A stretch of DNA of 64,000 nucleotides from Chryseobacterium potabilaquae (GTDB lineage Bacteria; Bacteroidota; Bacteroidia; Flavobacteriales; Weeksellaceae), in the NCBI RefSeq assembly GCF_902728265.1, contig NZ_CACVBR010000002.1:186001-250000 (forward strand), read 5' to 3'. Positions 9,836 to 18,127 of this stretch are shown here, piece by piece; positions within the stretch are counted from its first letter, which is position 1, and the number at the start of each line of letters is the position of its first letter. A program made the position numbers and the translations under genes. Below the pieces are notes generated by a model. That model made no database searches and was not told the origin of the DNA. It saw only the letters and a program-made list of their open reading frames with translations.

Positions 9836-10597
9836 TTATTTTTGGAACTCAACAAAAATATACCCCAAAGCCCCAAAACCTAAACTATCTCCGTCAGCAA
9901 TATGCACATTCACTCTATAATAAGTTCTATCTACATAAGAGAAAAAAGAAAATTGAGCATGCCCATCCTGTATACAGTTCATAGGAGCCATTGTAATATC
10001 CATAAATGTAGGAGAAATAGTGGTTGGCAAAGTATTCACAAAGCCCGTAGTGTTTTGGGCAGACAGATAAGCGCCATGAATCATTCCTATATTATTTGAA
10101 CCCGAAGTAGAACGTATTTGCATATAAGAATTAGCTCCCGAACAGTTCGTATTAGCATACCTGAATTCAAGAGTTCCAATAGTAATTAAAGAATTAGAAG
10201 CCACATTCTGATCAATACTAAATGATTTAAATGCGGTTAATATAGGAGCTGTACTTTGAACTCCTACATTACCATTACTATCAATTCCTAGACTTGCTAT
10301 ATTACTGTTGGGAAGTGTAGAACTATTAATATTATTAAACTTCAAACCTGAAATTCCATTCGTTCCCGAAGTAATTTCCAATTTTGCCGTAGGGTTTGTT
10401 ACTCCTATTCCTATATTTCCCTCCGGTGTTACCACCACATCATTGGCTTGTTGTGCAACAGAAGGCATACCTATTGTTGGATTATCTTTTCCTCCATCAA
10501 TATTAAAAGTCCCTTGAGGATTAATTGTATTAATACCGACTTGCCCTGATACAATACAACTACTCACTAATAAAAATAATGAAAATTTTTTCTTCAT
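9836..10597 (-). CDS. Secreted protein with VGINT head domain, function unknown
   Basis: A 253-residue protein. The ATG at 10597 is preferred over an in-frame upstream start at 10645 because it leads directly into a signal peptide (MKKKFSLFLLVSSCIVSGQ). The mature start VGINTINPQGTFNIDGG and later NIGIGVTNPTAKLEI are the repeated 'xGIGTxxPxxxLxI' head motif seen in large secreted or tail-fibre-like proteins of Flavobacteria. No enzymatic motif is visible. It has its own terminator. The rest (residues ~110-253) is a beta-rich region with one Cys pair and ends at FVEFQK, which is not the usual sorting-domain ending. Surface or extracellular location is likely; the role is unknown. Confidence 0.7.
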   Translation of the reverse strand: MKKKFSLFLLVSSCIVSGQVGINTINPQGTFNIDGGKDNPTIGMPSVAQQANDVVVTPEGNIGIGVTNPTAKLEITSGTNGISGLKFNNINSSTLPNSNIASLGIDSNGNVGVQSTAPILTAFKSFSIDQNVASNSLITIGTLEFRYANTNCSGANSYMQIRSTSGSNNIGMIHGAYLSAQNTTGFVNTLPTTISPTFMDITMAPMNCIQDGHAQFSFFSYVDRTYYRVNVHIADGDSLGFGALGYIFVEFQK

Positions 10598-10769
10598 GGT
10601 TAATAAAGTTTTAAATGTTTTAATATTATCATTTTTATCTATCATTATAGATAAATGTTCTATTTTTATAATTCTCTTTGTATTTTAATGAGTACTGAGA
10701 AATATCATAAAGTATTTATTGAAACTAGCTATCTAATAAAAGAATTTGAGGAAAAAACCTTGCTATCTC

Positions 10770-11093
10770 TTACACAAGATATCTCTTTTTCCATTTCCTA
10801 AGAGTGTATCGGCTCAACTTAAAATGTTTGGCCACTTGAGAATTATTAAGCCTATTTTGTTTTTGATAATCCAATATATATAAAACACTAGACTGATTAT
10901 AAGCTTTGTGGTTTTGGTTAAAAGATTCTGTTTTTTCATCAACAGTATCAAAAATTCTTTTATTCAAATCTATAATATCTATTGTCGATAATATTTCTTT
11001 ATTGAGAAGATCTTTACATATCTCCTTTTTTTCCGGGTATTTTTGGTCCAAAATATCCGAAAAAATGCGTTTATAATTAATCGTGGATTTCAT
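10770..11093 (-). CDS. Small helix-turn-helix protein, Chryseobacterium 'transposase-like' type
   Basis: A 107-residue basic protein. Its last ~40 residues (NNSQVAKHFKLSRYTLRKWKKRYLV) are a helix-turn-helix of the transposase-orphan/Hin-like type. The N-terminal half (INYKRIFSDILDQKYPEK) resembles small HTH proteins common in Chryseobacterium that are often labelled transposases. There is no catalytic domain, no terminal inverted repeats and no IS partner here, so I regard it as a DNA-binding regulator rather than a mobile element. It lies next to another HTH protein and a response regulator on the same strand, suggesting a small regulatory cluster. Confidence 0.7.
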   Translation of the reverse strand: MKSTINYKRIFSDILDQKYPEKKEICKDLLNKEILSTIDIIDLNKRIFDTVDEKTESFNQNHKAYNQSSVLYILDYQKQNRLNNSQVAKHFKLSRYTLRKWKKRYLV

Positions 11094-11192
11094 TCTAATT
11101 AACAGTTTATTTACATTGTTTTTTTAATATTCTTACTTAAAAAGGGAATATTTTAATTAAGGGGTGTAGAATAAGAGACATTTCTTTCTCCA

Positions 11193-11639
11193 TTATTCTA
11201 TAGTCTGTCCATATTTTATGAGCCATGTATGCAACGTGCTGGAAGGGACTCCATAATCTTCCATAATTTTTTGAGGGGTCTTCTTTCCTTTATTGATAAG
11301 ATCCAAAATAAAATCAATAATCCCTTTGGAATAAATATTCTTCCGAAACTCTAAAGGTTTACTACTCTTTTTTGGACTCTTTGCCCAAGAGGTTGAATAC
11401 CGCGTATAAAGAATAAGATGTTGAGAATAAATTCTGAAAAAATCATACTTTAGGAGTTTACTCCAGGCTAGCAAAATATCCAAATCCAGACTGTTAGAAG
11501 CATACATTTTTTCCAGTTCCTCTTCTTCACAATTAAAAAGACTACAGATATCGAAGGAATCTATTCTATCTTCCAACACTTTAAGATGAATCAATTCCCC
11601 TATATGAAAATTCTTAAACGTAAAGGGTTTCCTTTTCAT
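11193..11639 (-). CDS. Small helix-turn-helix protein, transposase-like N-terminal relative
   Basis: A 148-residue protein. The first ~90 residues begin FTFKNFHIGELIHLKVLEDR and contain a second possible HTH around 'DICSLFNCEEEELEKMYASN'. The C-terminal ~50 residues (IIDFILDLINKG..TPQKIMEDYGVPSSTLHTWLIKY) form a clear HTH. This two-part layout recurs in Chryseobacterium proteins usually annotated as transposase or HTH-domain. It ends 27 bases after nothing but regulator DNA: the response regulator at 11667..12323 lies directly upstream on the same strand, so the two are likely co-transcribed. No transposase catalytic residues are present. Confidence 0.7.
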   Translation of the reverse strand: MKRKPFTFKNFHIGELIHLKVLEDRIDSFDICSLFNCEEEELEKMYASNSLDLDILLAWSKLLKYDFFRIYSQHLILYTRYSTSWAKSPKKSSKPLEFRKNIYSKGIIDFILDLINKGKKTPQKIMEDYGVPSSTLHTWLIKYGQTIE

Positions 11640-11666
11640 ACTTACATTGAATTAAAAAGTAAAATA

Positions 11667-12323
11667 TTATTCAAATTCATTTCCGTGGCTCATATATACT
11701 TTATGTTTATTATGGAAATTGATAAGCTCAGCCAAAGAATTGATTTGAAGTTTCTCAAAAATGTGTTTTTTATAAATGCTGGCAGTTGATTGATGAATTT
11801 GCAGTAGATTAGCAATTTCCAACATTCCATTTCCTTCCACTAAATAATAGAAAACCTCTCTTTCTCTCTCTGACAATCTCTCTAGGGAAGTATAAGGATG
11901 CATATTTCCTCCTTTCATCTTATGGATTAAATCATGGAATAATTCCTGTTGATAATAAAACCCCATACTAAAAATAGATTGTAAAGCTTCCCGTAATTGT
12001 TCCTTTGTAGCTGATTTATAAAGATAAGCTTGCGCTCCTCCACACAAATAAGGAATGATCAAATCCTCATTACTCTCTGTAAAAACCATGATTTTAAGAT
12101 CGGGATTAAGCCCTTTTAATTCGCGTATAATAGGAGCAAAAATATTTGAGAATATTTTAATCTCCAAAATCAGAAGGTCATATTGATTATATGTGATTTT
12201 TTCTAAAAGACTTTCTTTGTCTATAACGTGCTCAACAGCAATATCCGGATTAATACATTTTAATATAGATGTGATTCCTTTTACTGTTACATAATGATGA
12301 TCAGCAATAAGTATTTTATTCAT
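11667..12323 (-). CDS. Orphan LuxR-type response regulator with degenerate receiver
   Basis: A 218-residue paralogue of the regulator at 3529..4143: receiver domain, then LuxR HTH (LSEREREVFYYLVEGNG). The phosphorylation site is altered. The usual Asp is Glu (E54, in LLILEIKIF), and the acidic pair reads D8-H9 instead of DD. The Lys in LYKSAT is kept. No histidine kinase is adjacent. By analogy with atypical response regulators it may act without phosphorylation, Glu possibly mimicking phospho-Asp. It probably forms an operon with the HTH gene 28 bases downstream. The secreted-protein genes on both sides are candidate targets. Confidence 0.88.
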   Translation of the reverse strand: MNKILIADHHYVTVKGITSILKCINPDIAVEHVIDKESLLEKITYNQYDLLILEIKIFSNIFAPIIRELKGLNPDLKIMVFTESNEDLIIPYLCGGAQAYLYKSATKEQLREALQSIFSMGFYYQQELFHDLIHKMKGGNMHPYTSLERLSEREREVFYYLVEGNGMLEIANLLQIHQSTASIYKKHIFEKLQINSLAELINFHNKHKVYMSHGNEFE

Positions 12324-13149
12324 GCTTCATACCCTTTTTAAGTTTATATTGATGCTTATTTACTTCTTAGTATTATAAGATATCTTCTGCTTTCGCATAA
12401 GTATTCATGATATTGAATACATTCCAGATACTGATCCTAGAGCAGAAGCTCTATTGGTGAATAGCTGCTAATGCTTTACTATCATTAATGAATGTTGGAG
12501 ATAGACGGGAGAATGATCTACCGAGAGAAATCCGAGGATATACCATTTCTTTTCCCATATTAGCTGATGAATTAAAGATCGGATTAGAAGAGGTATCTAT
12601 GAAGTAGAACTATTGATTACTACTTGATTTAATACTATTGGTAATTCTTATTTAGCCATTATAGTACCTTACTGACAGTATAAAAACGACAGTAAGTACA
12701 TTTTTTTATAGATAAATTTATTTTTCATATTTTTTATGTTTGGGATTATTTACTACAAAATAGCAGAGATCAATCATCCTATATCCAATTCATATAGCTA
12801 CCTGAATATGTATTTGTACTATTGAAAACCATATTTGGTTATTTTATAACAATAAAATTTTATTTAGTAGAGAGAATGAAGAATGAATAAAGATGGGCTC
12901 ACCCGTTACTATAATAAGTTATGAGATCGTAAATATCTTAACCTGCCTGAGCTACTTTTCCCTATTACGACCTGCCCATATGCAATGATCCAAAAAGCGT
13001 AAGAGGTAATGCATTATTGTTTTTTTCATTGCTATGAAATATAATAAGATAAAAGAGATCCAAGGACTAAGGGTCGTCATATAGCCCTTGGAAAACTCAA
13101 TTACGATGAAAATTTACTTTTCTATCTTTTGATTTTTAACAAATAATTT
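12324..13149. other. 826-base gene-free region between the response regulator and a FISUMP gene
   Basis: No intact gene seen on either strand. It contains a 7-bp hairpin with loop at 12668-12696 (CTTACTG/CAGTAAG) followed on the plus strand by a T run, a fragment at about 12600-12650 resembling the small ORF region near 49055-49130, and at 13060-13091 the terminator of the downstream-facing FISUMP gene. Confidence 0.45.
13060..13091 (-). terminator. Hairpin after the second FISUMP gene
   Basis: CCAAGG (13060-13065) pairs with CCTTGG (13086-13091). It lies ~60 bases past the stop of 13150..14853. The hairpin and ~40 flanking bases recur at about 15696-15760, which suggests a duplicated 3' region. 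Confidence 0.5.
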
Positions 13150-14853
13150 TTATTCTGCTATACAGCGGATGGCGGTTCCATTAGATTTGAAAGCTGCTGC
13201 ACTACTTAAGGTACTATTAGTAAAGCTAAGCGAAATAGCAGCAGTATCATTATTGGGTGTACTACTAAAATAGAAGCCCCCATACCCAAACTCATAAACT
13301 GCCCCATCGAAAGAAGTTCTTCCACGGACTCCACTCGCCGGCAAAGTTAGTTTATTAGACGAACAAGTAAGCACCAAGGCCGAACCTTCGTATGTATAAG
13401 TATTTAGATTAGTCGCCCATGTTCCTATACGACTTGGTGTATTGTTGTTAATTAAGGTACTCCATTCTGTATTTGTTGGCACACGGAATCCTGAAGGGCA
13501 AGGATCATTGGCTGTATTTTTAATAGGAGAAAATTCTGTTCCCAAATTCCATGAAGTAGCAGCTATAGAATTATTACTATCCCAACCAGGCTGGGCACCT
13601 AAACTTGTACCTGTACCTCTTACTGTATTTCTTCCCCACTGATAATAATTACCTATACTATTTATAGTAGGTGTGTCAGGATTATTTGTATCCGCTCCGA
13701 TATTAGATCTTTTCCAAGCTTTACTAGAACCACACATTACGACTGTATCAGGATTAGAAGGATCAGGACCTCCACCCCCAACAACAGTTCTCGTAAAAGA
13801 ACAAACTTGCTCTTGAAAAGTAAAAACAAAAATTGCTGTTCCTGAATTAATAGTTTGGCCGCTAATATCAAATATTAATTGATGATCACTCATTTGACCT
13901 GCTCTCAAAGTAGCAACTAACCCCAATACTTGACCATCCGAAGGAATTGTTTGACTCCCGTAAGTTCCAGTTCCTCCGGTAAATGGAATAGTAGTATAAT
14001 ACGTACCTGGGTATAAAGGAGGATTCAAACTTTGAGGAATATTGGGATTTGCCAGAGGATAATGTATAGCTCCACTACAGTTTAGCACAACCGGAGATGA
14101 TGCCGGCGCAACCGTCACTTGTAAATCACAACTTTGTCCTCCGAATAAAATCGCAAAATGTGCTGTACCCGAATTCGCAGGCGTACCCGAAATGGTATAA
14201 GTTAACGTACCATTTCCATTCGCCAAAGTACCCGCTTGTAAAGTAGCAGTAAGCCCCGTTACATCTGTAGATGGAATAGCTGTTCCTGCGGAATAAGCTT
14301 CTCCATTACCTCCGGTATAAGGAACTTGTACACTTACACTGGAAGCAGCGACCCCTTGCGTAAGGGTTCCTGTAGTGGTAGGTTGTAAACAATTAAGTGC
14401 CGTAATCACCGGAGGGTTTGTTTGGGAACACAAATTATCTCTCAGAGGTCTCCATGTTCCTCCTTCAATATTCTCAGATGGATTGTCATAATACCAAAAC
14501 CCTCTACATAATTGTCCTTCTGTATTCCCTACTAAAGCCTTCTCACCATTAGCAGTATTAAAAACTATAAAGCCGTCATAGTAATATGGATAATTGTTTG
14601 CCAAACCGTTAAATGGTCCTTGGGAAAAAGCATTAAACTTAGTTAAATCTGTTCTTGGAAATAATAACCCTTTACCTATATTAGGGGTCAAATTAGTTTC
14701 AGGGTTGGAAGAAGCATCAATAAATGCTGAACTATTAAATGCTACCGGAAGTTGATTACTATTCACAACTCTCACTTGTCCATAACAATAACTTACCAGC
14801 AGTAAAAGAACCAACGGAAGTATTTTTTTTATATTAATAAATTTATTTTTCAT
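13150..14853 (-). CDS. Secreted FISUMP-domain protein with two Ig-like repeats
   Basis: A 567-residue paralogue of the 7425..9323 product. Leader KKILPLVLLLLVSYCYGQ, then an N-terminal head VRVVNSNQLPVAFNSSAF that differs from the VGINT type. Two ~90-residue repeats follow (VPYTGGNGEAYSAG.. and IPFTGGTGTYGSQ..). The C-terminal FISUMP domain shows SKAWKRSNIGAD, GNYYQWGRN, NDPCPSGFRVPTNTEW and ends AIRCIAE. The gene lies 41 bases downstream of the 206-residue head protein at 14895..15515, so the two are probably one transcription unit whose products may assemble together. Surface location is inferred; biochemical role unknown. Confidence 0.85.
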   Translation of the reverse strand: MKNKFINIKKILPLVLLLLVSYCYGQVRVVNSNQLPVAFNSSAFIDASSNPETNLTPNIGKGLLFPRTDLTKFNAFSQGPFNGLANNYPYYYDGFIVFNTANGEKALVGNTEGQLCRGFWYYDNPSENIEGGTWRPLRDNLCSQTNPPVITALNCLQPTTTGTLTQGVAASSVSVQVPYTGGNGEAYSAGTAIPSTDVTGLTATLQAGTLANGNGTLTYTISGTPANSGTAHFAILFGGQSCDLQVTVAPASSPVVLNCSGAIHYPLANPNIPQSLNPPLYPGTYYTTIPFTGGTGTYGSQTIPSDGQVLGLVATLRAGQMSDHQLIFDISGQTINSGTAIFVFTFQEQVCSFTRTVVGGGGPDPSNPDTVVMCGSSKAWKRSNIGADTNNPDTPTINSIGNYYQWGRNTVRGTGTSLGAQPGWDSNNSIAATSWNLGTEFSPIKNTANDPCPSGFRVPTNTEWSTLINNNTPSRIGTWATNLNTYTYEGSALVLTCSSNKLTLPASGVRGRTSFDGAVYEFGYGGFYFSSTPNNDTAAISLSFTNSTLSSAAAFKSNGTAIRCIAE

Positions 14854-14894
14854 TTTTTGGTATTCTTATGTGTTAATATATTTTTAAATTCTTA

Positions 14895-15515
14895 CTAATA
14901 TCCTGTCACCCAGTCCCATGACCCTGTACCAGTTCCTCCTATATACAGCAGTATACCTGATGCTCCGGCCTGCACTTGCATTGTTGAAGTATTGTTAGGT
15001 ACAGGATAAATATCGATGTTACTCGATCCGGTATTGGATACATAGATCTTTTTACCTACCGCAATTCCGGATGTAGGAAGGGTTAAAGTGTGTCCGGAAG
15101 TAGTAATTCTCAACTTAATATAATCATCAGTTGCTAAAACTGTATAATCTGAAGTCTGCTCCGCTGTTACATTAAAAGAGGCTGAAGCTGAATTTCCTCC
15201 TACAATTTTCCACTTGGAAACAGAATTGTCATAGTAATAAAACCCCGATCCGATAATATCAGAGGTTTTCCCTGAGGATCCCGTGCCTGAGGTAACAAAT
15301 ACGAGTACTCCATCTTGAGAAGCACCATAAGCAGCGTCTTTAGCTGCAAGCTGTGCTACCGTGAAGCGAGGAACCAATACTCCGTCAGGGGAATTTGCAG
15401 AAGAAGTTCCTACAATATCTAATGTAGACTGGGGAGTCTCTGTATTTATTCCCACTTGTCCTAACGCAAATGCGCTCATTAATACTGTCATCGCTGTAAT
15501 AAATTGTTTTTTCAT
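14895..15515 (-). CDS. Secreted head-domain protein, partner of the FISUMP gene
   Basis: A 206-residue secreted protein. Signal peptide MKKQFITAMTVLMSAFALGQ, then VGINTETPQSTLDIVG and the 'DGVLVPRFTVAQLA ... QDGVLVFVTS ... GSGFYYYD..WKIVGG' block, which closely parallels the first ~125 residues of the FISUMP protein at 7425..9323. The remainder (TAEQTSDYTVLATDDYIKL ...) resembles a tail-fibre-type beta domain. So what is one polypeptide at 7.4 kb is split here into a separate head protein plus a FISUMP protein 41 bases downstream. Function unknown. Confidence 0.75.
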   Translation of the reverse strand: MKKQFITAMTVLMSAFALGQVGINTETPQSTLDIVGTSSANSPDGVLVPRFTVAQLAAKDAAYGASQDGVLVFVTSGTGSSGKTSDIIGSGFYYYDNSVSKWKIVGGNSASASFNVTAEQTSDYTVLATDDYIKLRITTSGHTLTLPTSGIAVGKKIYVSNTGSSNIDIYPVPNNTSTMQVQAGASGILLYIGGTGTGSWDWVTGY

Positions 15516-16372
15516 TTTTTAAGTATTTTTTATTGTGTTTTTAATTAAGCCATATACTCGAATTTCCTTCTCTACCTTTTTAAGGCTAGAGCAAATTCCT
15601 TTCAATATTAATTAGGTTTTGATTCCATCTACTCTAGATGACGAAGAGTAGTAATAGGAGGAAAATAATCATCGTTTATTAACATTAATTTTATACCAAG
15701 GACTCAATAAAAGCCCTTGGATAAAAAATCAATTACGAGGAAAATCTATTTATTTTGTACTATTTATTTCATAAACAGCGCTAGAAATACCCTACAAACA
15801 AACCTAATTTTAAAATTCAACTTGTAATAGACTTTACAATCTATTATATTCAAATGATTATTTCCATCATCATAATCAATCCCTATTTATCCTACACCAT
15901 TCAACTATTACCCTCAAATTTTCCGGGTTATTTTCTAAATAATTTAAAAATCGTATCCTTATTTTTTGGCATTCATTTCCTATGAGTAATAGAAAAGCAG
16001 TGAGTAAGGGATATTTATTTTATGTAAAACACATTTACAATCTTTTTTTTCACACCGCTAAGGTATAGTGTATTTCAAATTCAAAATGAATGGATGCGAT
16101 GAAGTGATTGTAAAATTACAATGACATCTAATATTTGATTACAAAATATGTGGTGTCTTATTCTTAATAAGAAGAAAAAATAGAACGTATCGACTGTATA
16201 AATAAAAAATCTGGCATACCCTTTTATACATCAACTCCCCTAACAGTTGCCTGCTAGGGGAGTTTTGCATTATGTTGATAGAAAATAGTCACTATAACTA
16301 TCTTTTAAATGGTAAAGTTCAGTAAATTTTACTCTCCTTTTCATTTTACCATTCCATTTATATCAGCCTTTA
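15516..16372. other. 857-base gene-free region before the CDCL locus
   Basis: No gene seen. Contains a second copy (15696-15720) of the CCAAGG/CCTTGG hairpin plus flank found at 13060-13091, a diverged copy (about 16083-16130) of the ATGAATGG element at 9665-9710, and the hairpin at 16234-16263 that closes the CDCL gene. These shared fragments suggest this stretch came from decayed duplicates of the neighbouring surface-protein genes. Confidence 0.45.
16234..16263 (-). terminator. Terminator hairpin after CDCL gene 1
   Basis: ACTCCCCTA/TAGGGGAGT, 9-bp perfect stem with 12-base loop, ~110 bases past the CDCL stop. The T run is on the plus-strand side, so efficiency on the minus strand is uncertain. 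A related hairpin sits at the same place after CDCL gene 2 (26084-26109). Confidence 0.55.
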
Positions 16373-17986
16373 CTATTTTCTTTTTATTTCCACGACAAGA
16401 GCATTATTTCTTATATCTTTTGTGGCATTCAGTATGGCTGCGCCTCCTCCATTAATACCGTCTTTATCTTCCGCAGGTTTTGCAATAGTTGTTTGGATGT
16501 CTTTATAATTATCAAACAGTTTAGAGCGAACCCCATATCCCATGTTTTGACTTCTATAGCTTATATAAGGATATCTATTATCACGCGTATGATCTTTTTC
16601 TTCAAATTTAATATCATCCGCCGCATTCCCTTTATTAAGGTCAATTTCTTTTATCGGACTATTTTTATAGGTAAACTGCCTTAAATTATTATTGTAAGGA
16701 AGTTCAATTTTTTCTCCGCTTCCAAGATAATATACACTATGGTTAGAATTGCTTTCTGTTCTAAAAATAATAGGAAGTGTGGCATAATCTACATTTTTTA
16801 AAACAAATTTGTAAGTATTGTCCACACAGTTTCTATAGCTTACCGGCGCTGTTACTTTTACAGTAACTGGTAGATTGGATGCAATATTGATGGCAGTATA
16901 CTCAATAGGGTATCCAGGATTTGTTTTTGAAGTTTCTGCACCGGTCACTATAAAGTTTCTTACCGCATCAAAACTTCCTGCTAACGTACTCATTGAAGAT
17001 TCTAGTCCTGCTGTAGCACTTCCTCCCAATTGTTTTACATATACTCTGGCATTTTGTAATGTAGAGGCAAAAGCTGCTTTTTGAGAAGCGCTAATAGAAG
17101 CTGCCGGATTTTTATAGGCAAAATTGAGCGCTTGTTCAATTTTTGTAGCACTTTCTTCCGATTCATAAACAAGAGTATAAAGTCGTCCATACGTTACCGT
17201 TGAAATATACGTTGGTGGATTATCTTGTTTGATATAAGGGGTCAATTGCGCTTGCGGATAACTGCTTTTGATCCATCCGTCATTCCCTTTTAACCCTGTT
17301 TTTGCATGAACAGAAACTTGGAAAAATTTTTGCTTAAGAGTAACAGCATAGTATGTTTTATTTTTATTGAAATTAAAGCCAAAATTAGTCCCTCCATCAA
17401 GACCTGCCGTGCCTGTATACCCTATATTAAGAGCTAATTGTAGCTGCTTACTACTAAATGTTCTTTGTATATCAATACTATAGTTAGCCGGAAAGCTGGT
17501 TCCTGAATCATAATAACTATTGATAATTTGTCCCAGAGCATTTTGTACTTTTCCCGGAGTAGGATTGTCTATAACTCTGGAGCTACGAACACGAGAGTTT
17601 GAAGAAAATGCATCTACTTTTACTTCAATAGGATTTCTTCCTTGGTCACTAATAGGAATAGTGGCCAATTGACCTGTTTTAATCGTTTTTCCTTGGATAA
17701 TATTGCCGGGCCACATCAATTCAGCACCCGTCCCAAGTCTTGTAAAACTATCAAAAGTTTTTTGTTGATTTTCAGTGATTTCCTCACAATTCGAAGCATT
17801 TTTACCGGAATAGCTCGACGAATTATTATTTATTTTTGTTTTGATTAATTGAGTAGCCGGTCCATCATAGATACTCCCTGGTTTTGACGAGTTTTGATCA
17901 GGGCTATTTTCTTCTAAAATGTGCTCATCCTTGCAACTACATAATAAAACGACAATTATAATTCCTACCGAAAAATTGAATTTCAT
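16373..17986 (-). CDS. Cholesterol-dependent-cytolysin-like (CDCL) pore-forming lipoprotein 1
   Basis: A 537-residue lipoprotein: signal segment ending LLCSC with lipid Cys18, followed by KDE, as in Bacteroidetes surface-exported lipoproteins. Residues ~70-385 follow the CDC core in order: LMWPGNIIQGKTIKTG and IPI..GRNPIEVKVD near the N-terminus, the FGFNF..TYYAVTLKQKFFQVSV strand, STVTYGRLYTLVYES, VYVKQLGGSA, SFDAVRNFI and KTNPGYPIEYTAI. These align in sequence with perfringolysin-type CDCs. The last ~150 residues are not domain 4: the Trp-rich undecapeptide is absent. CDCLs of Bacteroidota are described as two-component, protease-activated pore formers used against other bacteria. It lies downstream of a deamidase gene in the same arrangement as CDCL 2. 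Confidence 0.85.
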   Translation of the reverse strand: MKFNFSVGIIIVVLLCSCKDEHILEENSPDQNSSKPGSIYDGPATQLIKTKINNNSSSYSGKNASNCEEITENQQKTFDSFTRLGTGAELMWPGNIIQGKTIKTGQLATIPISDQGRNPIEVKVDAFSSNSRVRSSRVIDNPTPGKVQNALGQIINSYYDSGTSFPANYSIDIQRTFSSKQLQLALNIGYTGTAGLDGGTNFGFNFNKNKTYYAVTLKQKFFQVSVHAKTGLKGNDGWIKSSYPQAQLTPYIKQDNPPTYISTVTYGRLYTLVYESEESATKIEQALNFAYKNPAASISASQKAAFASTLQNARVYVKQLGGSATAGLESSMSTLAGSFDAVRNFIVTGAETSKTNPGYPIEYTAINIASNLPVTVKVTAPVSYRNCVDNTYKFVLKNVDYATLPIIFRTESNSNHSVYYLGSGEKIELPYNNNLRQFTYKNSPIKEIDLNKGNAADDIKFEEKDHTRDNRYPYISYRSQNMGYGVRSKLFDNYKDIQTTIAKPAEDKDGINGGGAAILNATKDIRNNALVVEIKRK

Positions 17987-18079
17987 TTTTTTAATGTTTT
18001 AAATTATTACTATTCTAATATTCTTTATTGTATTATTTAGCTTAATAAATGTTTTAAATAAGACATGATGATCAATAGA

Positions 18080-18116
18080 AGTCTCCTAGATTTGATTTTA
18101 CAAAATATAGGAGACT
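18080..18116 (-). terminator. Hairpin between deamidase 1 and CDCL 1
   Basis: AGTCTCCTA/TAGGAGACT, 9-bp perfect stem, 19-base loop, starting 12 bases after the deamidase stop. No strong T tract follows on the minus strand, so it may be a transcript-end stabiliser or partial terminator. An identical copy is at 27853-27889. Confidence 0.55.
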
Positions 18117-18127
18117 GATTTTTAATT

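Noticed and set aside
9676..9876. 66-codon minus-strand ORF downstream of the 9836 gene
   Set aside because: It overlaps a terminator hairpin and the end of a real gene in another frame; no motif or leader.
10770..11639. Insertion sequence formed by the two HTH genes
   Set aside because: No DDE or other catalytic residues and no inverted repeats around the pair.
12400..12620. Possible gene remnant in the gap before the FISUMP gene
   Set aside because: Short readable stretches on the plus strand break into stops and match nothing I recognise.
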